64,000 nt of DNA, from NCBI RefSeq assembly GCF_000715075.1, contig NC_134082.1, forward strand, positions 146,680,948 through 146,744,947. Reading direction: 5' to 3'. The notes under the pieces were generated by a model. It worked only from the letters and a program-made list of their open reading frames with translations, was not told where the DNA came from and did not search any database. Source of the stretch: Nicotiana tabacum (taxonomy: Eukaryota > Streptophyta > Magnoliopsida > Solanales > Solanaceae). The position numbers and the translations under genes were made by a program. Below, piece by piece: positions 33,227 to 43,596 of this stretch (the first letter of the stretch is position 1; each line of letters opens with the position of its first letter).

Positions 33227-34320
33227 CTAGGATTTTTGGTATCGCAAAGGGCAATTGAGGTAAACCCTGATAAGATCAAGGCCATCGAAGACATCTCGGA
33301 CTAGCTATCAAGTGTGAAAGAAGTCCAAAGGCCAACGGGGAGAATGGCGGCTTTGAGCATGTTCATTTCCCAATCATTAGAAGAATGTCATCGTTTCATC
33401 GCACTGCTTAAAAAGAAAAACAACTTCAAATGGACCTTAGAGTGCCAGCAAGCTTTGAGAGATTTGAAAAGGTACTTGTCAAGCCCTCTGTTACTTTCGA
33501 AACCAAAGGAAGGTAAAACACTGTTGGTCTACCTCGCAGTCTCGAAAGGTAGCAGTAAGTGCAGTTTTAGTAATTGAGGACGAAGGTACGCAATCTCCTA
33601 TTTATTATGTTAGTAAAATTTTATTTGGAGAAGCTAGACTTACCTCTCGTAGTCGCCGCCCGGAAGCTAAGGCCCTACTTCCGATGTCAACCGATAGCCA
33701 TGGTGACCACTTTTCCTCTGTGGAACATCCTTCACAAACCCAAACTGTCGGGTAGGTTGGCCAAATGGGTCGTCGAAATGAGTGAGTTCGACATAGAATA
33801 TAAACCAAGGACTACGATTAAGTCACAAGTCTTGGCTGACTTTGTGGCCGATTTCAGTCCGAGATTGTTGCCTCTAGCAACCCAAGAGGCAGTAATAGTG
33901 CCAGAATTGACATCGGGGGTTTGGACATTGTTTACTGATGGAGATTCCAACATAAAAGGGCCAGGGCTTGGCATAGTATTAATCACGCCTTCGGGGGAAA
34001 CCTTAAGGCAAGCCAGCACAACGGTCCCTTACTCTAACAATGAAGCAGAGTATGAGGCTTTGATTGTAGGAATCGAACTGGCCCGAGGACTAGATTATGA
34101 GGTCATAGAAATCAAATGCGACTTACAATTGGTGGTAAATTAGGTTTACAGGATCTTCAAAACCAAAGAGGAGCACATGCAACAATATGTGGTAAAGGTC
34201 CAGGTTCTGCTGTGCCTTGATTTCAGGAGTGGTCGATTACTTACATTCCGGGGGAAGAAAATGAAGAAGCAGACGCATTGGCTAACCTCGGTTCATCAAT
34301 GGAAATGTAGAGATCAGAAT
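33227..34320 (+). pseudogene. Tat-1 RT right half, RNase H and second (archaeal-type) RNase H
   Basis: RT resumes with 'FLVSQRAIEVNPDKIKAIEDI' and continues through 'ALLKKKNNFKWTLECQQAL' (about 33395) to a decayed first RNase H. The ORF 33574-34143 in another frame gives 'VAARKLRPYFRCQPI', 'RLAKWVVEMSEFDIEYKPR' and an additional RNase H beginning 'WTLFTDGDSNIKGPGLGIVLI' (about 33920). 'SNNEAEYEALIVGIELARGL' carries its Glu, then 'LVVN' is followed by TAG at 34141-34143. A second RNase H after the normal one is a known mark of the Tat lineage. A TAG near 33302 and shifts near 33565 and 34200 break the gene. Confidence 0.88.
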
Positions 34321-35632
34321 CCGGGATGGTAGTACAACTGATGCACTCAGTCATGTATGCGGATAACTATTATGAGGTAAATACGACTAATTTGGTCTGG
34401 GGCTAGAGGAATGAAATTATCAATTATCTCAAGCATGGGAAGCTGCCCAAAGACTCTAAGGCATCCCGAGAGTTGCACGCTAAAGCAACACAATATAGCT
34501 TCAAAGGAGGCCAACTGTACTGAAAATGTTTTCAAGGCCCGCTGGCCCGATGCTTGGGAGAATCCGAAGGTAAGTATGTTATGCAAGAATTACATGAAGG
34601 GATATACGAAAACCATTTGAGCGCAGATTCCTTAGTGCTAAAACTGATAAGGGCAGGATATTATCGACCCCGCATGGAACAAAACGCTAAACCTTTGTAC
34701 AAAAAAGTGATAAGTGCCAACGCTATGCACCACTGGTATATCAACTGGAAAAACCACTACATTCGGTTCTATCTCCTTGGCCATTCATGAAATAGGGGAT
34801 GGACATTGTCGGACCACTACCACCGGCTCCCAAAAAGGTAAGATTTCTTTTGATTTTGACTGACTATTTTTATAAGTGGGTGGAAGCAACTCCTGATCGG
34901 CGAACGCGAGGTGGTAGATTTCTTGTGGGAAAATATAATTTGCAGGTTCGAAATACCAAAAGAGATAGCATGCAATAATGGACCGTAGTTTATCGGCGTA
35001 AAAATCACAAAGTTCCTCAAAGATTTTAAAATAAAGAGGTTCACATCTTCACCCTACCATCCAAGCGCAAATGGTCAAGCGGAGTCAATGATCAAAGTGA
35101 TTATACAAAACCTCAAGAAAAGGTGAGAAACGGCTAAAGTTAAATGGCCCGAGGAACTACCCAAAGTTTTTTTGGCATACCGAACAATGGCCAAATCAAG
35201 CACAGTAGAAACTCCTTTTTCCCTTGTGTACAGGGCAAAAGTCTTAATCCCGGTAGATGTAGGGAACCCACCTTGAGATATTTCCAAGCAAATGAAAATC
35301 CAAATAATGAAGCAATGTTAGTAAATTTGGAGCTACTCGACGAGCGTAGGGACTTGGCGCATGTAAGAATGGCAGCCCAAAAGCATAGAAAGGAATAATA
35401 TTATAATCAAAGAGCCAACCTTCGTTATTTCAAAGTAGGAGACTTGGTCCTAAGGAAAGTAACTCAAAACACCCAGGAGCTCAACATAGGGAAGCTAGGT
35501 CTAACATGGGAAGACCCCTACTAGATTTCAGTTGTCACCAGGAAAGGTTTGTATGAATGGGAGAATCAAGATGGAGAAAAGTTGCCCAACATTTGGAAAG
35601 TGGCTCACCTTAAAATATATTATTGCTGATAA
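34321..35632 (+). pseudogene. Tat-1 integrase
   Basis: Segments in order: 'DSKASRELHAKATQYSF' (about 34450), 'LHEGIYENHLSADSLVLKLIRAGYY' with His of the zinc finger, 'MDIVGPLPPAPKKVRFL' (about 34800) with the first catalytic Asp, a region near 34975 where the 'CNNGPQF'-like motif has a stop, 'SSPYHPSANGQAESMIKVIIQNLKK' (about 35045) with the Glu, 'WPEELPKVFLAYRTMAKSSTVETPFSLVY', and the tail 'LRYFKVGDLVLRKV' ending at a stop at about 35628. Many stops and frameshifts. Confidence 0.85.
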
Positions 35633-36380
35633 ACATCACCTGAATTGAAAGTATGTGTTGTACTCTTTTTCTCTTTGTCCAGTTTTTGTCCCAATTGGAT
35701 TTTTCTAGCAAGATTTTTAATAAGGTAGCTACAGAAAGCATACTACGAGGAAAGTTTAAGCGGCAACAACAAGGCCTTTAATAATAAGGAACACAAGCGA
35801 AGAACCACGTGGACGGTTAGATAATCTTTCGCTCGATAGCCAAAATCCTATTGGGAAATTAAATTTGCTATCGAACAAAGGTTACCCGACCATTCACATG
35901 TGCAAACCATTAAAGGATTATTAGATAGTGCTTTGCTCAATAGCATAAATTCCTAAGGGGAAGCGAAGTTTGTTACCGAGCATAAGATTGTCTAGCAATT
36001 CATTAGTGAGGTACTCGAATGTGCAAAACTTCGAGTGTTCCAATTCGCATTGTTTGCATTCGAACACTGGGGGGATATAAGGATACGATAAGAATGAGTG
36101 CCATATCGATCGATAAACGAAAACAGAAAACATAGTCGTATCATCGGAATCGGGGACTGCGCGGCCAGCCCCGTAGAAATAAGTTGTACAAGTTAGACAC
36201 AAGTAATGGCAATTTCTTTTTTGGTATAACAAACGTTTATGTACTTTTTGAAAATGAAATGAATAAAATAAAATCCTTTTATTTTTGTCTTGTTTCTTGT
36301 CTGAATGGTGAATTAACTTTGTCATTTGAAAGTTAACAAGTACTTCAAATATTAGTGTCGTAATGAACATGAGACGTCCT
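35633..36380 (+). other. Tat-1 3' noncoding region, left part
   Basis: Between the integrase stop and the Tat-2 insertion there is no plausible sense gene. A 162-codon ORF on the minus strand (36409-35921) crosses into the Tat-2 LTR and has no recognisable content. The 5-mer GTCCT at 36376-36380 is the left target duplication of Tat-2. Confidence 0.6.
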
Positions 36381-37006
36381 TGTATTGGTGTAAAAAAGTC
36401 ATTACACATGGAATATTAGTATGCTGACATTACATGACGAATGGAGCAATGATATAGTGACAAGTGGCATTCTCAATTAATAGAATTAAGAATATGAGAA
36501 AGGCACAGGAGAAACACCCACGAGACAATACAAAGGAGAAAACTGGGCCTGACAGTTGTCAAAGAAGAGGTGAGGACGGAATGAATAAGGATAAAAGGAA
36601 GGGAAGATACATGAACCAAAAGTAAATAAGGAAGGGTAATCGGAGTAGTTATAAAGAATTTATATCAATAAAATATGCCAGTTACGATTATGGGCAATCA
36701 ATACAATTAACGCCCATTATGTGAGAAAATCGTTATGATTGTACACTCCTATATAAGGATACATAATTTTATTCATAGGGACAAGTTCCAAGTACTACTG
36801 AAATACATTCTATAATTCTTTGCTTTACAATCTTGATTTTAGGGATTGATTATTGAATTATTCCTTATTACTCTTTGCTAATTCTCTCTATAATTTTCAT
36901 TATTTTGCAAACAGCCGATCGTGAAAGTGGAGTAAAACTTGGTTATCAGTAACCCTTTTTCTTATAAATATAAGCTTTGACCAAAAATCTATTTTTTGGT
37001 TAAACA
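36381..37006 (+). repeat. Tat-2 5' LTR
   Basis: TGTATTGGTG...GGTTAAACA. A TATA box 'tatataag' is at 36750-36757. Paired with 46538-47163 over the full length. Confidence 0.94.
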
Positions 37007-37027
37007 AATTGGTTTCGTTATCGGGAA
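37007..37027 (+). promoter_or_regulatory. Tat-2 primer binding site
   Basis: 'aattggtttcgttatcggga' follows the LTR. It resembles the TTGGCGCCGTTGCCGGGGA type with C-to-T and G-to-A changes, and differs from the Tat-1 site at 18786. Confidence 0.6.
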
Positions 37028-37073
37028 TCTGATAATCTTTTCACTTTCCAAATTCTTTTTCTGACAAATAACT

Positions 37074-38580
37074 ATGTTGATTGTTAACGATAACAACCAG
37101 CTGAACCCACAAGAGGGAGCAACTCCACCTCTCCTCTCTCCGCAAGGATCTCCGTAACACTCCTGTGATGGATCACCTGAACGATCTACGTCACACGCTA
37201 ATGACCAGCAAGGGGATGAACAAACTATCGAACAAGACGCTCTAAAGCAATTGATTGTACAACAAGTGAATAGTGCTCTTCAAGCCTTTGTTAGGGGATT
37301 TCCAACTGCACCACAAAATCCTCCACTAATTAATACCGCAACCCTAGAAAACCCACGCTCTGTTTGGAAGTGGAGGAACTCTCAGTGAATCTCGTAATGG
37401 AAGGTCAGGTATACCAAATAATTCTGATTTACAAAATTTGGTACTAACTTTGCAGAAACAGATAAAAGAGAAAAATGATGGCATAGAACAAATACCTGGC
37501 TTATCGCCCGTGATTAAATGGGTAGATGTTGATAAATATTCACAACAGCCCTGGAAGCCAAGTGCATCACCTTTGCCGATTCCTAAAAAGTTTAAAATGC
37601 CTGATATTCCAAAATATGATGGAACAACTGACCCTCGAGATCACGTAATTGCAATCACAAATAGCGTGAAGGGCAATGATTTAACCAAGCAGGAAATCGA
37701 ATCAGTTTTGGTTAAAAACTTCAGTAAAACACTCATGAAAGGAGCATTAACGTGGTATTCTCTTTTACCTGAAAACTCTATTGATTCTTTTGCTGAGCTT
37801 GCATATTCATTTATAAAAGAACATTCGGGAGATCAGAAAGTTGAAAAAGGGATGGAGGACATCTTTAAGGTAAAACAAGGAAATACAGAATTACTCAAGA
37901 AATTTGTAGATAGATTCCAACAGGAGAGGATAATGTCACCACGAGTACCCGACAACTGGGCAGCTATGGCATTCGCAGACAATCTAAACGAGAAAAGTTC
38001 AGAAGCCACGAGGAGATTGAATGAAAGTTTGGGAGAATTTCTAGCAACAACTTGGAATGACGTGTACAATAGGTACAACACAAAGCTGCGGATAGAAGAA
38101 GATTTGCACAACCGAGAGTTGATGAAAGAGCAGGATCGAGAGGTTCAGAATCAGAAAGAAGGACCGGGAAAAATAGGTAAGAGCCTTACATGGGACCTGC
38201 ATGGCGAGATTCTCGGTCTAACCAAGAAAACACACAATCTGAGTCAAGGTCAAGCTAAAAAGATGTGGGTTCTTCATCTAGATTCAGTAAGGACGGGATA
38301 TACGAGGCAACGACTCCAATACACATGCGAAGGTCAGTGATTACAGTTCAATGTCAGTACCTCCGAGTTAGTGACTATTTTAAGAGGTATGGGAGATAAG
38401 GTGAGATGGACTAAAGAGATGAGATCAGACCCGAGCAAAAGAAATCCAGATTTCTGGTGTGAATTGCATAACGATCATGGCCATAGAACGGTAGATTATA
38501 GGTTACTACAGGGAGAAGTCGAGCATTTGTTGAAACAAGGTTATCTAACTGACATGTTTAGCGAGAAAGGTAGACAATAA
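37074..38580 (+). pseudogene. Tat-2 gag
   Basis: ATG at 37074 ('MLIVNDNNQLNPQEGA') with TAA at 37155-37157 in place of Gln. The frame continues to a shift near 37365. The ORF 37438-38340 is a 300-codon gag core: 'PKKFKMPDIPKYDGTTDPRDHV', 'GALTWYSLLPENSIDSFAELAYSF', 'FVDRFQQERIMSPRVPDNWAAMAF', 'NLNEKSSEATRRLNESLGEFLATTW'. A further segment (38371-38580) has 'CELHNDHGHRTVDY', where the last Cys of the knuckle is Tyr. It is the best preserved Tat gag in the window and aligns with Tat-1 gag at 19455 onward. Confidence 0.9.
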
Positions 38581-39160
38581 TATATGAAGAACATACAAGA
38601 ACCCCCAAAACCCTCATCTCCAAAAAGAACAGTCAATGTAATAACTGGGGGAGACGAGGTCAATGGTGTGACATATACGGCTGCGAAAAAGATGTCAAAA
38701 GTCACAATCACTCATGGGAAGCGAGTTCGTCAAATCTTGTATAGAGATAGTTTAACATTTGATAATGAAGATACGAACGACTTGATGATTCCTTACAATG
38801 ACGCACTGGTAATATCTCTATTTGTACACGATACTAACGTAAACGAGTTTTGATTGACCCAGGTAGTTCCGTGAATATCATTCTACTAAGAGTGGTAAAT
38901 GAAATGCAAGCTAACAACAAGGTGATACCAAAGTCACGATCTTTGTCTGGATTCGATAATTCAAGCGTTATTACAAAAGAGGAAGTAGTGCTTACAAAAT
39001 TTGCAGAAAGGGTTATAAGGATACAAAGTTCCAGGTGATAGATGCGGACATGGCTTATAATATAATTCTAGGAAGACCATGGATTCACGATATGGATTAT
39101 TTACCATCCACATTGCATCAAGTTATTAAATTTCCCTCATAGTGGGGGATTCGGCAAATC
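38581..39160 (+). pseudogene. Tat-2 protease
   Basis: 'NDLMIPYNDALVISLFVHDTNVNEF' is followed by a frame change at about 38850 into 'MIDPGSSVNIILLRVVNEM', the aspartic protease motif with intact Asp. 'DADMAYNIILGRPWIHDMDYLPSTLHQVIKFPS' (39040-39140) is the conserved end of Tat proteases. One stop ('SSR', then TGA) lies at 39036-39038. Confidence 0.85.
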
Positions 39161-39299
39161 CGTAGAAATCAACAGACTTCAAGAAGTATCAATTCAATGT
39201 GGTTACAAGCATGGTAAACGATGTAGCAAGCGAGAAATAGCAACTACAAAATTCAGTTGAGGACGTCGTAATACAAACTTCAACTTAAAGTTTTCCAGA

Positions 39300-41335
39300 A
39301 CAAACTGATATTGATTCAAGACCCAATGTTGTTCAAGAGCGATAAGAAAATGAAAACATAAAGATAACTAGCGAAGAACTCGAAGCAGTGGTGCTATTTA
39401 TACACTGGCCAGACAGAAAAGTTTACATCGAAGCAAACCTAAGCCCAGAAATGAAAGGTAAGTTAATTGTATTTTTAAAAGCTAATGCAGATTACTTTTC
39501 TTGGTCGCATTCAGATATGACAAGTATTCCACCGGAGGTAATGACCCACAAACTGAATGAGGACCCATCATATCCACCTGTCAAGCAGAAGAAAAGGAGC
39601 AAGGATCTTTCAAAAATCAAGTAATCCAAGATGAGGTACAAAAGTTTTTAAAAATTGAGTCAATACGAGAGGTAAAATACCCTAACTGGTTAGCTAATAC
39701 TGTGGTAGTTCCAAAAAAGAATGGGAAATGGCGAGTTTGTGTAGATTATACTGATTTAAATAAAGCTTTTTCTAAAGATTTGTTTCCTTTGTTGCATATA
39801 GATCAACTAATTGATTCTACCGCAGGACATGAGCTGTTAAGTTTTTTAGATGCATAGTCAGGTTATAACCAAATAAAGATGGATCCTATAGATGAAGAAA
39901 AAACTTTGTTATCACAGATATGGGGACTTACTGTTACAAAGTCATGTCATTTGGTCTAAAAATGCTAGAGCCACGTACCAAAGATTGGTGACTAAAATGT
40001 TTCAAGAACATCTGGGAAAGACTATGGGAGTCTACATTGACGATATTCTACTCAAAACATTACAAGCGGGAGATCATTTTCAACATATGTCAAACACTTT
40101 CCAGTTTCTCTGCAAATACAATATGAAGCTAAATCCAGAAAAATATGCTTTTGGCGTGGCTTCAGATAAATTTTTAGGTTGTCTTGTTTCTAATAGTGGT
40201 GTTGAAGTGAATCCTGCACAAATCAAAGCTATCGAGGAAATACCAGATGTACTTACAAGCAAAAAAGAGGTGCAGAGATTAACAATGAGAATAACAGCCC
40301 TAGGGAGGTTTATTTCAAAATCATCGGAAAAGAGTTTTAAATTCATTTCAGTATTGAAAAAGCAGAATCAATTTGAATGGACTGATCAATGCCAACAAGC
40401 CCTCAAGGACCTAAAATCGTATTTGTCAAATCCACCTTTACTAGCCAAACCAAAAGATGGAGAAATACTGTTTATTTACCTCGATGTGTCAAAAGTGGCG
40501 GTAAGCATGGTGTTGGTATGAGAAGATAAAGGTAAACAATCTCCAATATATTATGTTAGTAAATCATTGCTAGATGTCGAGACACCATATCCTCTTCTAG
40601 AAAATCTTACTTTAGCATTAATTATGGCATCTAAAAAATTGAGACCTTATTTCCAATGTCATCCTATCTCTGTAATAACTGTTTTCCCCCTGAGAAATAT
40701 ATTGCATAAACAAGAACTATCTGGTAGGTTAACCAAGTGGGCAATAGAACTCAGTGAGTATGATATCATATATCAGCCCAGAACTGCAATAAAATTGCAT
40801 GTTTTAGTAGATTTCAAAGCATATTTCAACACAAATTTAGTTCCTGAAGTAGAAAAGGAATTACAAATATTTACCTTATCTAATCCGAGAAGTTGGATTT
40901 TATTTACTGACGGTTCCTCGAATGTTAAAGGAGCGGGCTTCGGTATTGTTTTAATTCTGTCTTCAAGGGAAGTCATAAGACAAGCAATAAAATGTTATCC
41001 CATCACCAACAATGAAGCAGAGTACGAAGCTGTGATTGCAGGTTTGGAACTAGCACAAGAACTTGGTATAGAATAGATTGTAATCAAAAGTGACTCGCAA
41101 CTAGTAGTTAACCAAATGCAGGGGACATACATAGCAAGAGAGGCACGAATGCAATAATACCTGGAAAAGGTACGGGAATTAGTCAGACAATTTTAGTCAT
41201 GGAAGACCGTATAAATACCTAGGGAAGAGAAAGCGGAAGTAGATGCACTGGCAAATCTCGCATCTGTTACGGAAATAACAAATACAGAAAATGCCATTGT
41301 AATACATTTGTTTCATTCGGCACTCCACCAAGACA
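39300..41335 (+). pseudogene. Tat-2 reverse transcriptase, RNase H and second RNase H
   Basis: The start segment 39388-39624 ('FLKANADYFSWSHSDMTSIP') is followed by RT: 'VVVPKKNGKWRVCVDYTDLNKAFSKDLFP' (about 39705), 'LLSFLDA' then TAG then 'SGYNQIKMD', a frameshift, 'NARATYQRLVTKMF', and the active site 'VYIDDILL' (about 40030). ORF 39892-40521 continues through 'FLGCLVSNSGVEVNP' into RNase H and ends at TGA 40519-40521. ORF 40567-41076 holds 'ASKKLRPYFQCHPISV' and the archaeal-type second RNase H 'WILFTDGSSNVKGAGFGIVLI' (about 40895), with 'NNEAEYEAVIAGLELAQELG'. TAG at 41074-41076 replaces Gln before 'IVIKSDSQLVVNQ'. Confidence 0.9.
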
Positions 41336-42590
41336 AGAACGGGGTAAATTTTAATAATCTAACTTAGGATTGAAGGAACGAGTTTGTAAACTTTTTACAG
41401 TATGGAATCTTACCCGAAGACAAGAAAATGTCACAGTTGCTTCGTCAAAAAGCCGTCTGGTATTTCTTAATTTGTGAAAACTTATATCGAAAGATGTTCG
41501 GAGGTCCTTTGGCACGGTGTCTCGAACCTTCACAAATGGAATATATGATGAGGGAAGTACATGAGGGGCACTGCGGCAATCATGCTGCGGGAAGGTCATT
41601 GTAAAGACTTTAATAAGAGCAGGATTCTATTAGATAAAAATGGAAGAAGAAGCAGAAAACTTTGTAGCCAAGTGCGATAAGTGTCAACATATGCCCCAGC
41701 AGAATTGTTACATTCAGTTATCTCGCCATGGCCTTTAATGAAATGGGGCATGGATATCGTAGTTCCATTACCTCAAGCTAAAGTAAAGGTACGATTTCTA
41801 TTGTTTTAACATATTATTTTTCAAAATGGGTAGAAGCAAGAGCTTTCAAACAGGTGCGAGAAAAAGAAGTCAAGGAATTTATTTGGCGAAGCATTATCTG
41901 CCGGTTTGGAGTTCCAAAGGAAATCATGTGTGACATGACCCACAATTCAAGTGCACGAAAATCACAGAACTCTTTCAGAGTTGGCAGATTAAATGGATTA
42001 CATATGCACCTTACCATCCTGTAGCCAATGGGCAAGCTGAGTCAACAAACAAAGTTATTATTAATAACTTGAACAAGAGACTAGAAGAATCAAAAGGCAA
42101 GTGGCCAGAAGTGTTACCAGGGGTATAATGGGCTTATCGAACGATAGCAAAAACAAGTACAAGCGAGATTCTATTTTCACTTGTCTATGTTATTGAAGCC
42201 TTAATTCCAGTAGAAATAGGTGAACCAAGCACAATATACACACATGCGATTGAGGAGTCAAATAAGGAAGAAATGCAAATGAACTTGGATTTACTAGAGG
42301 AATAGAGAGAAGCAACGCTAATAAAGAAGACGAATCAAAAACAGATGATTGAGCGATATTATAACAGGAAAGCTAATATGAGATACTTCAAGATTGGGGA
42401 CTTCGTCCTCAAAAAGGCATTTCGATCAACAAAAGAGGCTAATGCGGGAAAGTTAAATCCAAATTGGGAAGGCCCTTATAAGGTTTGTGGCATCGCAGGA
42501 AAGGGAGCTATGAGTTAGAAACCATGGATGGCAACATACTACCATCAAACTGAAATGATGTTCATCTAAATAAGTATTACTTCTAGACGA
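41336..42590 (+). pseudogene. Tat-2 integrase
   Basis: Zinc-finger region 'MREVHEGHCGNHAAGRSL' (about 41550), then 'CDKCQHM' (about 41675), 'MKWGMDIVVPLPQAKVK' with the first Asp (about 41740), 'TYAPYHPVANGQAESTNKVIINNLNKRLEESKGKWPEVLPG' with the Glu (42000-42120), and the tail 'MRYFKIGDFVLKKAF' (about 42380) to a stop near 42585. The DN motif region near 41935 reads 'CDMTHNS'. At least seven stops and several frameshifts. Confidence 0.82.
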
Positions 42591-43596
42591 AGGAAGTACC
42601 AATGGTCAGTTAACACGCAGATACAATTTTATTTTTTGTTATTTTGAATTTTACTAACAATTTTAGATAATAGGCAAAAAACTAGCCCATACCAAATGAT
42701 GATATTAAACCCGAAAGACTCATGGAATACTAAATTATTCTTGGTCTAGGTTACAACCTTTCTAATGGAAAAAAGGTTATGCAATCATCATCTAAACATA
42801 TATCTCCGAGTTCAGTTTGTATTTTCATTTTCAGGGAATGGACCAAAAAGAAGGAGTAATCCAGTGTTTGAGATTTCATACTTCAAAGCTCTAACACTAG
42901 GGGGGGACTATGCATATAGACAAAGAAGCAAAAGAGTCGAAAAGCAAGCCTGAATCAAAAATCTTGAAGCAACCTTGAGAAGACGTGAACTCACAAAAAG
43001 GATACAAGATACGTTCCATGTTCCTACGAGTTTTAGCTTAAGGCCAAAATATAGTCACATGATAATAGACCCGATTTTGTATCTTAAAATCTGCTATAAA
43101 GAAAGCAGTTATGAAAACGTTATACTTTTGTATCTGAAAATTTATTACAAAGAAAGCAGTTATGAAAATGTTGTACGAATAATAAAGAAAATGATGTACG
43201 AAATTTATTTGAAAGTTCAAAGTTAAAACTTCCTCAAATTATTTCAATTTTGTCTACTTCGTCTTTCATACATTTACACCAATATAAAGATGAGATGTCA
43301 TCTTCATCAGTGTCGTTTTCATAAAAAGGTCCCTCTTTTATAGAAACCCGTGTTTATCAAAGTCACGGATTATTAAAGCATTTTTTAAATGCACGGAAAA
43401 GCTCAAATATCAAAGAGCAGAATAAACGATAAAAGTAACCGAAGCATATATATATATTAAGCCTTGGAAAAACAGAGGTATTAGTTTATCATTAAACCCC
43501 AAAAGAAGACAGGGGTAACTAAAAAAACCAACCTTCCCAAAACTTCCCAAAAAAGTTGTTAAGCTAAACAAGCATAAACCAAAAAGTAGGAAAAAA
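42591..43596. other. Tat-2 region between integrase and antisense ORF
   Basis: No gene is evident. A direct duplication of about 55 bases ('ttttgtatct...aaagaaagcagttatgaaaa') lies at 43076-43175. An acceptable polypurine-like run 'ctaggggggga' is at 42897. Short AT dinucleotide run at 43446-43458. The antisense ORF stop lies at its right edge. Confidence 0.6.

Noticed and set aside
35921..36409. 162-codon minus-strand ORF
   Set aside because: It spans the junction between Tat-1 3' sequence and the Tat-2 LTR, so it arose by insertion. Content is not gene-like.
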